Shown in pieces: positions 23,060-31,656 of a stretch of DNA of 64,000 bases. The stretch covers positions 806,001 to 870,000 of the forward strand of contig NZ_NEVQ01000013.1 of NCBI RefSeq assembly GCF_002261185.1, in the 5' to 3' direction. Under the pieces are notes generated by a model. It searched no databases, was not told where the DNA came from, and saw only the letters and a list, made by a program, of their open reading frames with translations. Source of the stretch: Bordetella genomosp. 4. Lineage in GTDB: Bacteria > Pseudomonadota > Gammaproteobacteria > Burkholderiales > Burkholderiaceae_B. Each line of letters opens with the position of its first letter. Position 1 is the stretch's first letter. The translations under genes were made by a program, and so were the position numbers.

Positions 23060-23123
23060 GGCCCCAAGACAAAAAAGCCTCCTGACGGAGCAGCAAGCCG
23101 AAGGTGCAGCGTGGGGCTTTTTT
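23060..23123 (+). repeat. Dispersed terminator-like repeat, copy A
   Basis: Intergenic element beginning GCCCCAAGACAAAAAAG, containing the conserved core GCAGCAAGCCGAAGG and ending GTGGGGCTTTTTT. The A-run plus GCC at one end pairs with GGCTTTTTT at the other, giving a terminator-shaped stem-loop. A second copy in the same orientation lies at 52144-52211. This copy sits just after a complete terminator and 24 bases before murJ. Confidence 0.8.
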
Positions 23124-23147
23124 ACCGTTTAATTCCCTTATCACCCT

Positions 23148-24707
23148 ATGAGTCTGTTTCGCTCGGCTGCTACGGTCAGTAGCTTCACGCTGTTGTCGCG
23201 CATCACCGGTTTGGTTCGCGACATTCTGGTTGCGCGCGCCTTTGGCGCCGGGCCACTGACAGACGCCTTCTGGGTCGCCTTCCGGATTCCCAATCTGCTG
23301 CGGCGCCTGTTCGCCGAGGGCGCCTTCGCGCAGGCCTTCGTGCCCATCCTGGGTGCCGCCCGCACCGAACGCACAGACGCCGAAGTGCGCACTCTGCTCG
23401 ATCGCGTCGCGCTGCTGCTGACGCTGGCCCTCATGGCCGTCACACTCGTCGGCATTCTGGCCGCTCCCTGGGTTGTCACCGCCATGGCCAGCGGCTTGCG
23501 CGGCGAAGCCCGCGGCACGGAGTTCGGTGCGGCCGTCTGGATGACGCGGATGATGTTCCCGTACATCCTGTGCATGTCGCTGGTGGCCTTTGCCTCGGGG
23601 GTTCTCAATACCTGGCGGCGCTTTGCCGTGCCGGCCTTCACTCCTGTTCTGCTTAACCTCTCCATGATTGGGGCCTGCCTATGGCTGGCTCCGCGCCTGG
23701 ACATTCCGATATACGCCCTGGCAATTGGCGTCATGGCGGGTGGCGTAGCCCAACTGGCGGTGCAGTGGATAGCCCTGGCGCGTCTGGGCCTGACGCCCCG
23801 CTTTGCGACCAATCTGCGGCTAGCCTGCGGCGACGCCACCGTCAAACGCATCCTCAAGCAAATGGCGCCCGCCACCCTGGGCGTATCCGTTGCCCAAATA
23901 TCGCTGTTGATCAATACCAATATCGCCACGTGGCTCGCGCCAGGTAGCGTCACATGGCTATCGTTTGCCGATCGCTTGATGGAATTTCCCACCGCCTTGC
24001 TGGGGGTCGCGTTGGGCACGGTACTGCTACCCAGCCTGTCGGCCGCGCATGCGAAACAGGACCAGGTTGGCTATTCCGCCCTGCTGGACTGGGGACTGCG
24101 CTTGGTGATATTGCTGGGTCTGCCTGCCGCGCTGGGCCTGGCGCTGTTATCGGACGGGCTGGTAGCCACGCTCTTTCATTACGGCGCCTTTCAGGCACAA
24201 GACGTCATACAGACCCGCCTGGCCGTGATGGCCTATTCCGTCGGCCTGATTGGCATTCTCAGTGTGAAAATCCTGGCGCCCGGCTTTTATGCGCAACAGG
24301 ATATCCGTACCCCGGTCAAAATCGCTGTCATGGTGCTGATTGTGACCCAGCTCATGAACCTGGCCCTGGTCCCGGCACTGGCTCACGCCGGCCTGGCGCT
24401 GGCCATCGGCCTGGGCGCTACGCTTAACGCTCTGGCATTATTGTTCGGCCTTTTGCGCCGAGGGACGTACCGTCCCGGCCCGGGCTGGCTGACGTTTGCG
24501 TTGCGCCTGCTGCCCGCTTTAGCAGCCTTGGCTGCCGTCCTTTATTACGCCGATCGTCATCTGGATTGGATAGCATTACAAAACCATCCGGCACAACGCG
24601 CATTGTGGCTAGCGGCCGTCCTTGCCGCCAGCGGCATCGCATATTTTGCTGTGCTTTTCATTTTTGGTTTCCGCCTGCTCGATTTCGGCCGCCGGCGCAG
24701 TCAATAA
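23148..24707 (+). CDS. murJ: Lipid II flippase MurJ
   Basis: Polytopic MOP-superfamily flippase that moves lipid II across the inner membrane for peptidoglycan synthesis; 519 residues with about 14 hydrophobic helices. The N-terminal signature SAATVSSFTLLSRITGLVRDILVARAFGAGPLTDAFWVAFRIPNLLRRLFAEGAFAQAFVP is clearly MviN/MurJ. The essential Arg residues of the first helix and the RIPNLLRR loop are present. Its start follows the dispersed repeat and it has no operon partner. Confidence 0.97.
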   Translation: MSLFRSAATVSSFTLLSRITGLVRDILVARAFGAGPLTDAFWVAFRIPNLLRRLFAEGAFAQAFVPILGAARTERTDAEVRTLLDRVALLLTLALMAVTLVGILAAPWVVTAMASGLRGEARGTEFGAAVWMTRMMFPYILCMSLVAFASGVLNTWRRFAVPAFTPVLLNLSMIGACLWLAPRLDIPIYALAIGVMAGGVAQLAVQWIALARLGLTPRFATNLRLACGDATVKRILKQMAPATLGVSVAQISLLINTNIATWLAPGSVTWLSFADRLMEFPTALLGVALGTVLLPSLSAAHAKQDQVGYSALLDWGLRLVILLGLPAALGLALLSDGLVATLFHYGAFQAQDVIQTRLAVMAYSVGLIGILSVKILAPGFYAQQDIRTPVKIAVMVLIVTQLMNLALVPALAHAGLALAIGLGATLNALALLFGLLRRGTYRPGPGWLTFALRLLPALAALAAVLYYADRHLDWIALQNHPAQRALWLAAVLAASGIAYFAVLFIFGFRLLDFGRRRSQ

Positions 24708-24828
24708 TCCCCATCATCGTTAATAACAAAAAGTTTTTAACTTCAATTAAAAGAATTTTCACAATTAATGTAAACTAAAGTAAAAATAGCATTACTATTT
24801 AACCTTCAATAGCCGTTCGGATTCGCTT

Positions 24829-25788
24829 ATGGGAATGATGCCTCCCTTCAGCCACGCATCCCCTCTGGCAAACCAAGCCATCGATTGGCTGTTATTGCTG
24901 CGGTCAGGCCGTGCCACGCAGCTCGACTACGCAGAGTTTCGGGCGTGGCGCGACGCGCACCCTCAGCACCATCAAGCCTGGCAAAATTTGACTACCAGCA
25001 TTGATGGCGCAGCCTTTGATCAGGCGGACGATTCGCATCCCCCGTCCAGCTCTGCCTCGTATAGCCGGCGCCGTTTCCTGGCTCGCGCGGGACTCACGGT
25101 GCTCGTTGGCGGCGCTACAGCCTATGCTTGCAACGCGGTTTACCCACTGCAGAACTTGGCGTCAGACGCTGCAACAGGTACCTCCGAGCGGCGTCGTTAC
25201 ACGCTCACCGACGGCAGCAGCCTGCTGCTCGATGCACGCAGCTCCTTGGACTTGAGCTACACCCCCTATCTGCGCCAGCTCAATTTGCAAAGCGGCGCGG
25301 TCACGATCGAGGCTGCGGCGAATGAATCCCGGCCGTTCCTGACCAAGACGGCCGAGGGGCTGATTCGATCGCACGGCGCCCGTTACATGGTTCGCCAACA
25401 ATCGCACCGCACACTGGTTGTCGCTCATGACGAGCCAATCGAAATCCAGACTCGTGCCGGCGCACATACCATTCTGCAACCGGGCATGGGCATACGCTTT
25501 GATGCGCTTCGCCTGGGTGAACCCAGCCGAGAAATGGCTACCCGAGCCGCCTGGGAACATGGACGCATCGTAGCGCGTGACGTTACCCTGAACGAGGTCG
25601 TCGAGACCTTACGTCCTTACTATTCGGGGACGCTACGTGTTACCGTCGCGGCAGGGGGACTTCCCGTTTCCGGCGAATACTCGCTCGATGACGTCAGCGG
25701 GACATTGCGCAGCCTCGAACAGAGTCTGCCCATCACCGTGCAGCGTTTCACACCCTGGGTCACCTCCATTGCCGTTGCTTCAGCCTGA
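24829..25788 (+). CDS. FecR-family anti-sigma/signal-transfer protein (orphan)
   Basis: FecR-type regulator, 319 residues, which normally relays a ferric-siderophore signal from an outer-membrane receptor to an ECF sigma factor. Order of parts: N-terminal DUF4880 cytoplasmic domain (QAIDWLLLLRSGRATQLDYAEFRAWRDAHPQHHQAW, about 16-51), one membrane helix preceded by SRRRFLARAG (about 81-103), periplasmic FecR domain (YTLTDGSSLLLDARSSLDL onward) and a C-terminal NEVVETLRPYY-type segment. No sigma factor gene and no transducer receptor adjoin it. The upstream 121 bases are markedly AT-rich for this genome. It may be a remnant of a fec-type operon or act on a distant sigma factor. Confidence 0.88.
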   Translation: MGMMPPFSHASPLANQAIDWLLLLRSGRATQLDYAEFRAWRDAHPQHHQAWQNLTTSIDGAAFDQADDSHPPSSSASYSRRRFLARAGLTVLVGGATAYACNAVYPLQNLASDAATGTSERRRYTLTDGSSLLLDARSSLDLSYTPYLRQLNLQSGAVTIEAAANESRPFLTKTAEGLIRSHGARYMVRQQSHRTLVVAHDEPIEIQTRAGAHTILQPGMGIRFDALRLGEPSREMATRAAWEHGRIVARDVTLNEVVETLRPYYSGTLRVTVAAGGLPVSGEYSLDDVSGTLRSLEQSLPITVQRFTPWVTSIAVASA

Positions 25789-25868
25789 CGCAACGCTGTT
25801 CTGGCTGCCGCCGCACGACGCGTCTGTGGCGCCTCGGCAGACTCTTGAGACACAACACTAGAAATTCC

Positions 25869-25896
25869 TTGCAATCCCCGGCAAACTTGCTACAAT
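25869..25896 (+). promoter_or_regulatory. Candidate rpsT promoter
   Basis: TTGCAA (25869-25874) and TACAAT (25891-25896) spaced by 16 bases, ending 36 bases before the rpsT ATG. Confidence 0.55.
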
Positions 25897-25932
25897 GTTG
25901 GACTTTGCCGAATTCACTTAATTAATCAACAC

Positions 25933-26196
25933 ATGGCCAATACCGCCCAAGCCCGCAAACGCGCTCGCCAATCCGTAGAGCGTAACAAGCACAACTCCAG
26001 CCTGCGCTCGATGCTGCGCACCGCCATCAAGCGCGTACGCCAATCGATCGAAGCCGGCGACAAGGCGGCGGCTAGCGAAGTGTTCCAAAAAGCCACCAGC
26101 GTGATCGATCGCGTGGCTGACAAGAACATCATTCACAAAAACAAGGCCGCTCGCCACAAGAGCCGCTTGGCTGCCGCCATCAAGGCGCTGGCCTAA
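25933..26196 (+). CDS. rpsT: 30S ribosomal protein S20
   Basis: Helical, very basic ribosomal protein of 87 residues that binds 16S rRNA. Typical [22 protein letters not shown]-terminus and [24 protein letters not shown]-terminus. Monocistronic, with its own promoter and terminator. Codon use looks like that of a highly expressed gene. Confidence 0.98.
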   Translation: MANTAQARKRARQSVERNKHNSSLRSMLRTAIKRVRQSIEAGDKAAASEVFQKATSVIDRVADKNIIHKNKAARHKSRLAAAIKALA

Positions 26197-26243
26197 GCCA
26201 TTCTGCTGCCCCTGCTCTGCAGGGCTGCATGAATACGGCAAAA

Positions 26244-26271
26244 CAAAAGGATGCCCGTGGGCATCCTTTTG
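26244..26271 (+). terminator. rpsT terminator
   Basis: Stem CAAAAGGATGCCC / GGGCATCCTTTTG (26244-26256 with 26259-26271), followed by TTATTG, 48 bases after the rpsT stop. Confidence 0.85.
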
Positions 26272-26389
26272 TTATTGCAGCAACGGATTTCGCTTGTCGT
26301 TGCTGATCGCACACGCTCCGCTGCGGGCTAACGCGTGCCTATGCGACATGCGCCAGCAAGCAGCCGGCCGGATCGCCGGCCGATTTCAT

Positions 26390-27157
26390 TCACTTCGCAA
26401 ACGCCTCACGCAGCGCGAAGGTCGCTTGCTTGAACACGCCCAGGTCCGTGCCCACCGCGACAAAGTGCATACCCATGTCCAGATAGCGGCGTGCATCTGC
26501 CTGCACGGGCGCCAGGGTGCCTACAGCCTTGCCCTGAGCAGTGACGCGGTCATATAGATGGCGAATGACCTCTTGCACCTCTGGATGGCCCGGATTACCC
26601 AAGTGCCCCAAGCCCGCCGCCAGATCCGACGGACCAATAAAGATGCCGTCCACGCCCTCGACCGCCGCGATCTCATCGACGGCATCCACGCCGGCTCGGC
26701 TTTCGATCTGCAACAGTACGCAGACATTGTCGTTGATCGTCGTCAGATAATCCGGCACCGTGCCATAGCGGTTGCTGCGCTGTGCCCCCGCCACACCGCG
26801 GATCCCCTGCGGCGGATAGCGCGTAGCAGCGACGGCGCGACGCGCCTCTTCCGCCGTCTCGATAAACGGTATCAACAGGTTATAAAACCCGATATCCAGC
26901 AAACGCTTGATCTCGACCGGATCATTCCAAGAAGGCCGGCCGATTGCCGCGCTCGTGCTGCCCTGCAGCGCCTGCAATTGCTGCAACATCAGCGGGACCT
27001 CGTTGGGCGAATGTTCGCCATCGATCAGCAACCAATCGTAGTTGGCCAGGCCCGCCAGTTCGGCGGTAATGTGGTTGGACATGCACATCCAAAAGCCGAT
27101 CAACCGCTCGCGAGCCAGGATCTGCTGGCGAAAACGGTTAGGCAACGGTGAATTCAT
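26390..27157 (-). CDS. garL: HpcH/HpaI-family aldolase, GarL-like (2-dehydro-3-deoxyglucarate aldolase)
   Basis: Class II metal-dependent aldolase, 255 residues, very like E. coli GarL in length and sequence. Shared blocks include DWLLIDGEHSPNE, RLLDIGFYNLLIPFIET, TRYPPQGIRGV, IFIGPSDLAAGLGHLGNPGHP and FVAVGTDLGVF. GarL splits 5-keto-4-deoxyglucarate (and relatives) into pyruvate and tartronate semialdehyde. The ATG at 27157 has AAGGAAG 6 bases upstream. Last gene of the leftward operon, 120 bases after the Ldh-type dehydrogenase. The precise substrate here is unproven because no glucarate/galactarate dehydratase is present. Confidence 0.88.
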   Translation of the reverse strand: MNSPLPNRFRQQILARERLIGFWMCMSNHITAELAGLANYDWLLIDGEHSPNEVPLMLQQLQALQGSTSAAIGRPSWNDPVEIKRLLDIGFYNLLIPFIETAEEARRAVAATRYPPQGIRGVAGAQRSNRYGTVPDYLTTINDNVCVLLQIESRAGVDAVDEIAAVEGVDGIFIGPSDLAAGLGHLGNPGHPEVQEVIRHLYDRVTAQGKAVGTLAPVQADARRYLDMGMHFVAVGTDLGVFKQATFALREAFAK

Positions 27158-27277
27158 AATCACTTCCTTGGCTAAGTAGAAAGCTCTCGTGGCTGCACGC
27201 AATCCAGCAGCGAGAGACAGAAACGTGGCGCGATACGCGCTCTAGCAAAAACCCCCATCGAGCGTAACGCCAGCGGC

Positions 27278-28390
27278 TCACGCGGCGCTCAGCACATAGT
27301 CCACGCCGCTACGTTCGCAAATAGCGCGCAGACGCTGTTCCAGCGCCAATGGAATGGGAATGCCCTCGCGCAGGCGACGCTCCCGCTCGACCGCCTCGGG
27401 CTCTCCAGCCACTTGCACGGGCTTGGCCGGATCGGCCGGCGGCGTTTCATGCAAGGTGTCGATCACCTCGTCCAGTTCGTCTTCGAATGACCCCGAGTCC
27501 CGGAATGCATCCGGATTCAGTGCCAAAAAGAAATGTCCGATATCGTCGGGATCGCCCGGACGGCGCACTGCGGCTTGCCGCGCCGCCAACGCACTGCCGC
27601 TCAACGTGCCGCCCAGGATTTGCGCCATCATCGCCAGGCCATAGCCCTTATGGCTGCTCATGGCGGCGGTACCGCCCAACGGCGTCAAGCCACCCTCGCG
27701 CCGGTCAAAGATGTAGCGCATCGCTTCGGCCGAATCGGTCACATTGCCGCCCTGGCCATCGACCGCCCACCCCTCGGGCAAGGGCTTGCCATGAAAGTCG
27801 TACACCTTGACCTTGTTCGCAGCGACCGTGGTCGTGGCCATATCCAGCACGAAGGGTTCGTTCTGGGCCGCTGGGGCTGCAAACGCAATCGGATTGGTCC
27901 CCAGCATCGGAAACGCCCCATGCGTAGGCACCATGATCAGCGTCGTCGCACTACTGGTCACCAACCCCACCGTGCCACGCCGCACGGCCATACGCGCATA
28001 AACACCCGCCGCGCCGAAGTGATGCGAATTTCGCACCGAAACGGCGCCTACGCCATGCTCCAAGGCCTTGTCTACCGCGAGATTCATCGCCTGCGCCGCG
28101 ACCGGATACCCGAGACCTGCCATGCCGTCGAGCAACGCGGTAGACGCTGCCTCGCGCACCAAACGAGGCCGCGCACCGATCTGCAACGTACCGGCACGCA
28201 ACTTGGCCTCATACGCAGGCAACATGGAAATGCCGTGCGAATCGATTCCCAGCAAATCCGTTTCCGCCATCAGGTCCGATGTGGTGACGGCCAGATCCTC
28301 CGGCATCCCCCACGCCATCAACACCAGCCGTATCTGCTGACGCACCTGCTGCGCCGGCACATTGGTCACTTGGCTACTACCACCCTTCAC
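27278..28390 (-). CDS. Ldh-type (malate/L-lactate dehydrogenase family) oxidoreductase
   Basis: NAD(P)-dependent dehydrogenase of the MDH2/L-sulfolactate/ureidoglycolate family (DUF-independent fold unlike classical MDH), 370 residues. Family signatures: LLGIDSHGISMLPAYEAKLRAG, VRNSHHFGAAGVYARMA, MLGTNPIAFAAP, VLDMATTTVAANKV and the C-terminal GHFFLALNPDAF. Members reduce or oxidise 2-hydroxy/2-oxo acids such as 2,3-diketogulonate, delta1-piperidine-2-carboxylate or malate. The GTG start at 28390 is preceded by AGGAGAG. In this cluster it plausibly handles a keto-sugar acid; the substrate cannot be told from sequence. Confidence 0.86.
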   Translation of the reverse strand: MKGGSSQVTNVPAQQVRQQIRLVLMAWGMPEDLAVTTSDLMAETDLLGIDSHGISMLPAYEAKLRAGTLQIGARPRLVREAASTALLDGMAGLGYPVAAQAMNLAVDKALEHGVGAVSVRNSHHFGAAGVYARMAVRRGTVGLVTSSATTLIMVPTHGAFPMLGTNPIAFAAPAAQNEPFVLDMATTTVAANKVKVYDFHGKPLPEGWAVDGQGGNVTDSAEAMRYIFDRREGGLTPLGGTAAMSSHKGYGLAMMAQILGGTLSGSALAARQAAVRRPGDPDDIGHFFLALNPDAFRDSGSFEDELDEVIDTLHETPPADPAKPVQVAGEPEAVERERRLREGIPIPLALEQRLRAICERSGVDYVLSAA

Positions 28391-28497
28391 TGCCGCTCTC
28401 CTTCGGGCTTCACACCCTTGTTCTCAACGGGCATTGCACCCGTCTTGCCGCCACATATGTGTTGAACCACGCTGGACCGCGCCCAGCCGCTCGATTC

Positions 28498-29349
28498 TCA
28501 TTGATCCCGTTCACGATCCACCAGTCGATGACGTGCCTGACCCAGATGAAACTGCATCGCCACCCGCGCCCGCTCGCCGTCCTGTTCGCGTATCGCCGAC
28601 AAAATGGCGGCGTGCTCGTCCACAACGCGTTGCGCGCGTTGACGCGACCCGGTACGCGTCAGACTCAATGTCAGGCGCATGAAACCGCTGATCGACTCGT
28701 GAATCGATTCCAGCACCCCCAGGTAATAATCATTACCCGTCGCCTGTGCAATACAGGCATGAAAGGCCAGGTCCGCTTCCGCGGAAATATGGCCACGTTC
28801 CAGTTCATCCACGAACGCCGCATGTGCCTGCTCGATCTGAAGCAGCTCCTCGTCCGTGCGCCGCATGGCTGCCAGGCGTGCGGCGTCGCCCTCGAGCGCA
28901 ACACGGACCTCTTGGGCCCGTAAATACGCTCCCACATTCCGCACATCGCTGAACGTTTTTAAACGAGGCGCGGGCTGATGACTGACAAACGTCCCCAAGC
29001 CCTGATGCGCCGTCACCAACCCATCTGCACGCAAGCGCAGCAGCGCCTCGCGTACTACCGGCCGCGAGACGCCAAAACGCTCGCAGATCTCGTGCTCGGA
29101 TGGCAGCTTGTCGCCGACATTCAACCCGCCTTCGACTATCTGTTCAAAGATCTGGCCGTATAGCTGATCTGCCAGACGCACGCGCTGGCCTCGCTCCAGG
29201 ACCAAGGCACCACCGCCCTGCTTGTCGGCTGCGGCTGCGTTCGCCTCGCCGGCGAGCGTGCCAGGCCCCGCTTGCATTGCTGGACTCAAGGGGCTGGCAT
29301 TCGTCGTGCCCGCCCCCGATCTCGCTGCTCGTTTACGTGTAGTCGACAT
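28498..29349 (-). CDS. GntR-family transcriptional regulator, FadR/FCD subfamily
   Basis: DNA-binding regulator of 283 residues. After a 50-residue Ala/Gly-rich N-tail comes the winged helix (LADQLYGQIFEQIVEGGLNVGDKLPSEHEICERFGVSRPVVREALLRLRADGLVTAHQGLGTFV), then an all-helical FCD ligand domain with metal-type His positions (DLAFHACIAQATGN, DEHAAILSAI, FHLGQARHRL). It follows the SMP-30 gene by 6 bases and is in the same leftward operon. The likely operators are the two palindromes at 30549-30601. The inducer is probably a sugar acid or its lactone. Confidence 0.92.
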   Translation of the reverse strand: MSTTRKRAARSGAGTTNASPLSPAMQAGPGTLAGEANAAAADKQGGGALVLERGQRVRLADQLYGQIFEQIVEGGLNVGDKLPSEHEICERFGVSRPVVREALLRLRADGLVTAHQGLGTFVSHQPAPRLKTFSDVRNVGAYLRAQEVRVALEGDAARLAAMRRTDEELLQIEQAHAAFVDELERGHISAEADLAFHACIAQATGNDYYLGVLESIHESISGFMRLTLSLTRTGSRQRAQRVVDEHAAILSAIREQDGERARVAMQFHLGQARHRLVDRERDQ

Positions 29350-29355
29350 GACGCG

Positions 29356-30441
29356 CTAACCGCCAACCGCCCCTTGCGTATTCACATACAAGGCATAAAC
29401 GGAATGCGACGATGCCATGAACAAGCGGTTACGCTGCGCGCCGCCAAAGCACAGATTGGCGCAGCGCTCGGGCAAATGAATATGGCCCAGGCGTTTGCCT
29501 TGAGGCGAGACGACCATCACGCCGTCCTTGCCCTCGCCCATGCCCCAGCCCAGCCACAGATTGCCGTCCACATCGCAGCGCAGGCCGTCGATGGTGCCGC
29601 CTTGCGCGTCCAGGAACACCCGCCCGTTAGACAGCTTTTTGCCGCCCTCGGTCACGTCATACACATGGACCAAGCGATTCGGCGTCGCGCGCCCTTCGAC
29701 CACATACAGCAGCGACTCATCAGGCGAAAAGCACAGACCATTGGTGCCCTTCAGGTTCGTGATCATGGCCTCGCCCTTGCCCGTCTGCGCATCGATGCGA
29801 TAGACCGTGTGCGGCAATTCGGCCTTGGCCTTGCGGCCCTCGTAATTGCCGCCAATCCCGAACGGCGGATCCGAAAACCAGATCGAACCATCCGAATGGC
29901 AAATCACATCATTGGGCGAATTCAGAGGCTTGCCTTCATAGCTATCCATCAGCACCGTGATCGAACCATCGTATTCCGTACGGGTGACGCGGCGCGTCAG
30001 ATGCTCGCACGTCACGAGACGGCCCTGCCGATCGCGCGTATTGCCATTGGCGTAGTTCGAGGGTTTGCGAAACTCGCTGACCGCCCCCGTGGACTCATCC
30101 CATTTCATGATGCGGTCGTTGGGAATATCGCTCCACAGCAAAAACCGCCCATCGCCAAACCATACCGGCCCCTCGTTCCAGCGCATACCCGTCGCAATGC
30201 GCTCCACGCCCGCATTGAACAAGCGATAGGGTTCGAATGCGGCATCCAGCACTTGCACCGAAGGATCGGGATACGCCGCAGCAGGCTCCCAGGCACGCGC
30301 CCATGCGGGCAGCGTCACCGCCGCTGCGCCGACCCCCGCCAACCACCGGCGGCGCCCGTTATGGACCGATGTCTCGTCTTCAGGATTCGGCTGCTTTGGT
30401 AGGGATGCGGCAGCGGACTGTGGAGCAGGAATATCACGCAT
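29356..30441 (-). CDS. SMP-30/gluconolactonase family protein with Tat-like signal
   Basis: Six-bladed beta-propeller lactonase family member, 361 residues. The N-terminus has NGRRRWLAGVGAAAVTLPAWARA (about 28-50), an RR motif, hydrophobic core and ARA cleavage site, suggesting export through Tat. Propeller signatures include ERIATGMRWNEGPVW (metal-binding Glu), NSPNDVICHSDGSIWFSDPPFGI and GTNGLCFSPDESLLYV with the catalytic-type Asn and Asp. It likely opens an aldonolactone in the periplasm. ATG at 30441 with GGAG upstream; first gene of the leftward operon, divergent from the Bug gene. Confidence 0.9.
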   Translation of the reverse strand: MRDIPAPQSAAASLPKQPNPEDETSVHNGRRRWLAGVGAAAVTLPAWARAWEPAAAYPDPSVQVLDAAFEPYRLFNAGVERIATGMRWNEGPVWFGDGRFLLWSDIPNDRIMKWDESTGAVSEFRKPSNYANGNTRDRQGRLVTCEHLTRRVTRTEYDGSITVLMDSYEGKPLNSPNDVICHSDGSIWFSDPPFGIGGNYEGRKAKAELPHTVYRIDAQTGKGEAMITNLKGTNGLCFSPDESLLYVVEGRATPNRLVHVYDVTEGGKKLSNGRVFLDAQGGTIDGLRCDVDGNLWLGWGMGEGKDGVMVVSPQGKRLGHIHLPERCANLCFGGAQRNRLFMASSHSVYALYVNTQGAVGG

Positions 30442-30548
30442 AAAGTTGTCTCCGGCTTATCGTTATCTTCGCTGTGCGAGCATACTCACACTAGGGTATT
30501 TACTGCTAAAAATGCCGTGTTTATCACCGTACGATACGGCCTCGGAAA

Positions 30549-30573
30549 AGTATACTTGGTTGACAAGCATACT
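30549..30573. promoter_or_regulatory. Palindromic operator 1 in the sugar-acid divergent control region
   Basis: A 25-base imperfect palindrome with outer half-sites AGTATxCTTG and CAAGxATACT around a 5-base centre. It contains a near-match to the FadR-type GntR consensus (TNGTNNNACNA) and embeds TTGACA (30560-30565), a possible -35 for the Bug gene. Likely site for the regulator at 28498-29349. Confidence 0.6.
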
Positions 30574-30584
30574 CTCAACGCTTG

Positions 30585-30601
30585 GTCTTGTTTTACAAGA
30601 C
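30585..30601. promoter_or_regulatory. Palindromic operator 2, FadR-type consensus
   Basis: Perfect inverted repeat GTCTTGTTTTACAAGAC, whose core TTGTTTTACAA fits TNGTNNNACNA exactly. Its centre is 32 bases (about three helical turns) from operator 1. Confidence 0.65.
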
Positions 30602-30642
30602 TCCCCGCTCACAAGATGCGCCCAACGCGCACAGGAGACATC

Positions 30643-31614
30643 GTGAAGAAACTGATTAGCGCCATCGCAACCGCCAGCCTCACCCTGCTCGGCGGCACTG
30701 CTGCCCAAGCCGCCTCGTATCCCGACAAGCCCGTCACCGTCATTGTGCCCTTTGTTCCTGGCGGCTCGTCCGACATCACGGCGCGCTCGGTCCTGCCGGG
30801 GATGCAAAAGCTCCTGGGCCAGACCTTCGTAGCCGAAAACAAACCCGGCGCCAACAGCGCCATCGGCGCTCAGGCTCTCGCACGCTCCACGCCAGACGGC
30901 TACACCATGATGGTCGGCTCGATCGGCACCTTTGCGATTAACGAAGCCTTGTACAAAGAACTCTCGTACAACCCCAGCAAGGACTTTGCCTATCTGACCC
31001 AGGCCGTGCGCAACCCCAACATCCTGGTCGCACCGCCCTCGTTCCCGCCCAACACCGTCGCCGAACTGGTGGAATACGCCAAGAAAAACCCCGGCAAAGT
31101 CTCGTACGCCTCCTCCGGCACAGGTTCGTCGGACCACCTGTCTGCCATCCTGTTTCGCCAGCGCACCGGCACGACCGGCGTAGACGTCCCCTACCGCGGC
31201 GGTGGTGCTGCCATTGCCGACCTGTTGGGCGCCCAAGTCAACGTCTCGTTCCAGAACCTTGGCGCAGTACAGAAACACGTACAGGCCGGCAAACTGAAGG
31301 CCCTGGCCATCACCGGCGATGCCCGTTCACCGGAATTGCCCAACGTGCCCACCCTGGCCGAAGCCGGCATCAAAGACATGGTGGTGTACTCGTGGCAAGG
31401 TTTTGCCGTACCTAAAGACACCCCGGCCCCGATCGTGAAAACCCTGTCCGACGCACTGCGCACCACGCTGCGTGACCCCAGCGTGATGAAAACCCTGCAA
31501 GGCCTGGGCTTTGAGGTCGTGGCCAACACACCCGAAGAGTTCGCCGCCTTCCAAAAAGCCGAGGTCGCCCGCTGGAAGCAGGTCATCAAAGAAGGCGGCA
31601 TTGAGCTGCAATAA
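30643..31614 (+). CDS. Bug/TctC-family tripartite tricarboxylate transporter receptor
   Basis: Periplasmic solute-binding protein of the Bug family, 323 residues. Signal peptide KKLISAIATASLTLLGGTAAQA is cleaved before ASYPDKP; the mature protein has the PVTVIVPFVPGGSSDITAR beta-strand/loop and PDGYTMMVGSIGTFAINEALY features, as well as GGGAAIADLLGAQVNVSFQN. The GTG at 30643 is preceded by AGGAG. No TctA/TctB membrane genes are near, as for many Bug proteins in Bordetella and relatives, so it may serve a shared permease or signal to regulation. The ligand is probably a sugar acid, judging by neighbours. Confidence 0.93.
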   Translation: MKKLISAIATASLTLLGGTAAQAASYPDKPVTVIVPFVPGGSSDITARSVLPGMQKLLGQTFVAENKPGANSAIGAQALARSTPDGYTMMVGSIGTFAINEALYKELSYNPSKDFAYLTQAVRNPNILVAPPSFPPNTVAELVEYAKKNPGKVSYASSGTGSSDHLSAILFRQRTGTTGVDVPYRGGGAAIADLLGAQVNVSFQNLGAVQKHVQAGKLKALAITGDARSPELPNVPTLAEAGIKDMVVYSWQGFAVPKDTPAPIVKTLSDALRTTLRDPSVMKTLQGLGFEVVANTPEEFAAFQKAEVARWKQVIKEGGIELQ

Positions 31615-31656
31615 ATCAAGTAGCATTTGTTTTTTCTCACCCCAACCATCAACGAC

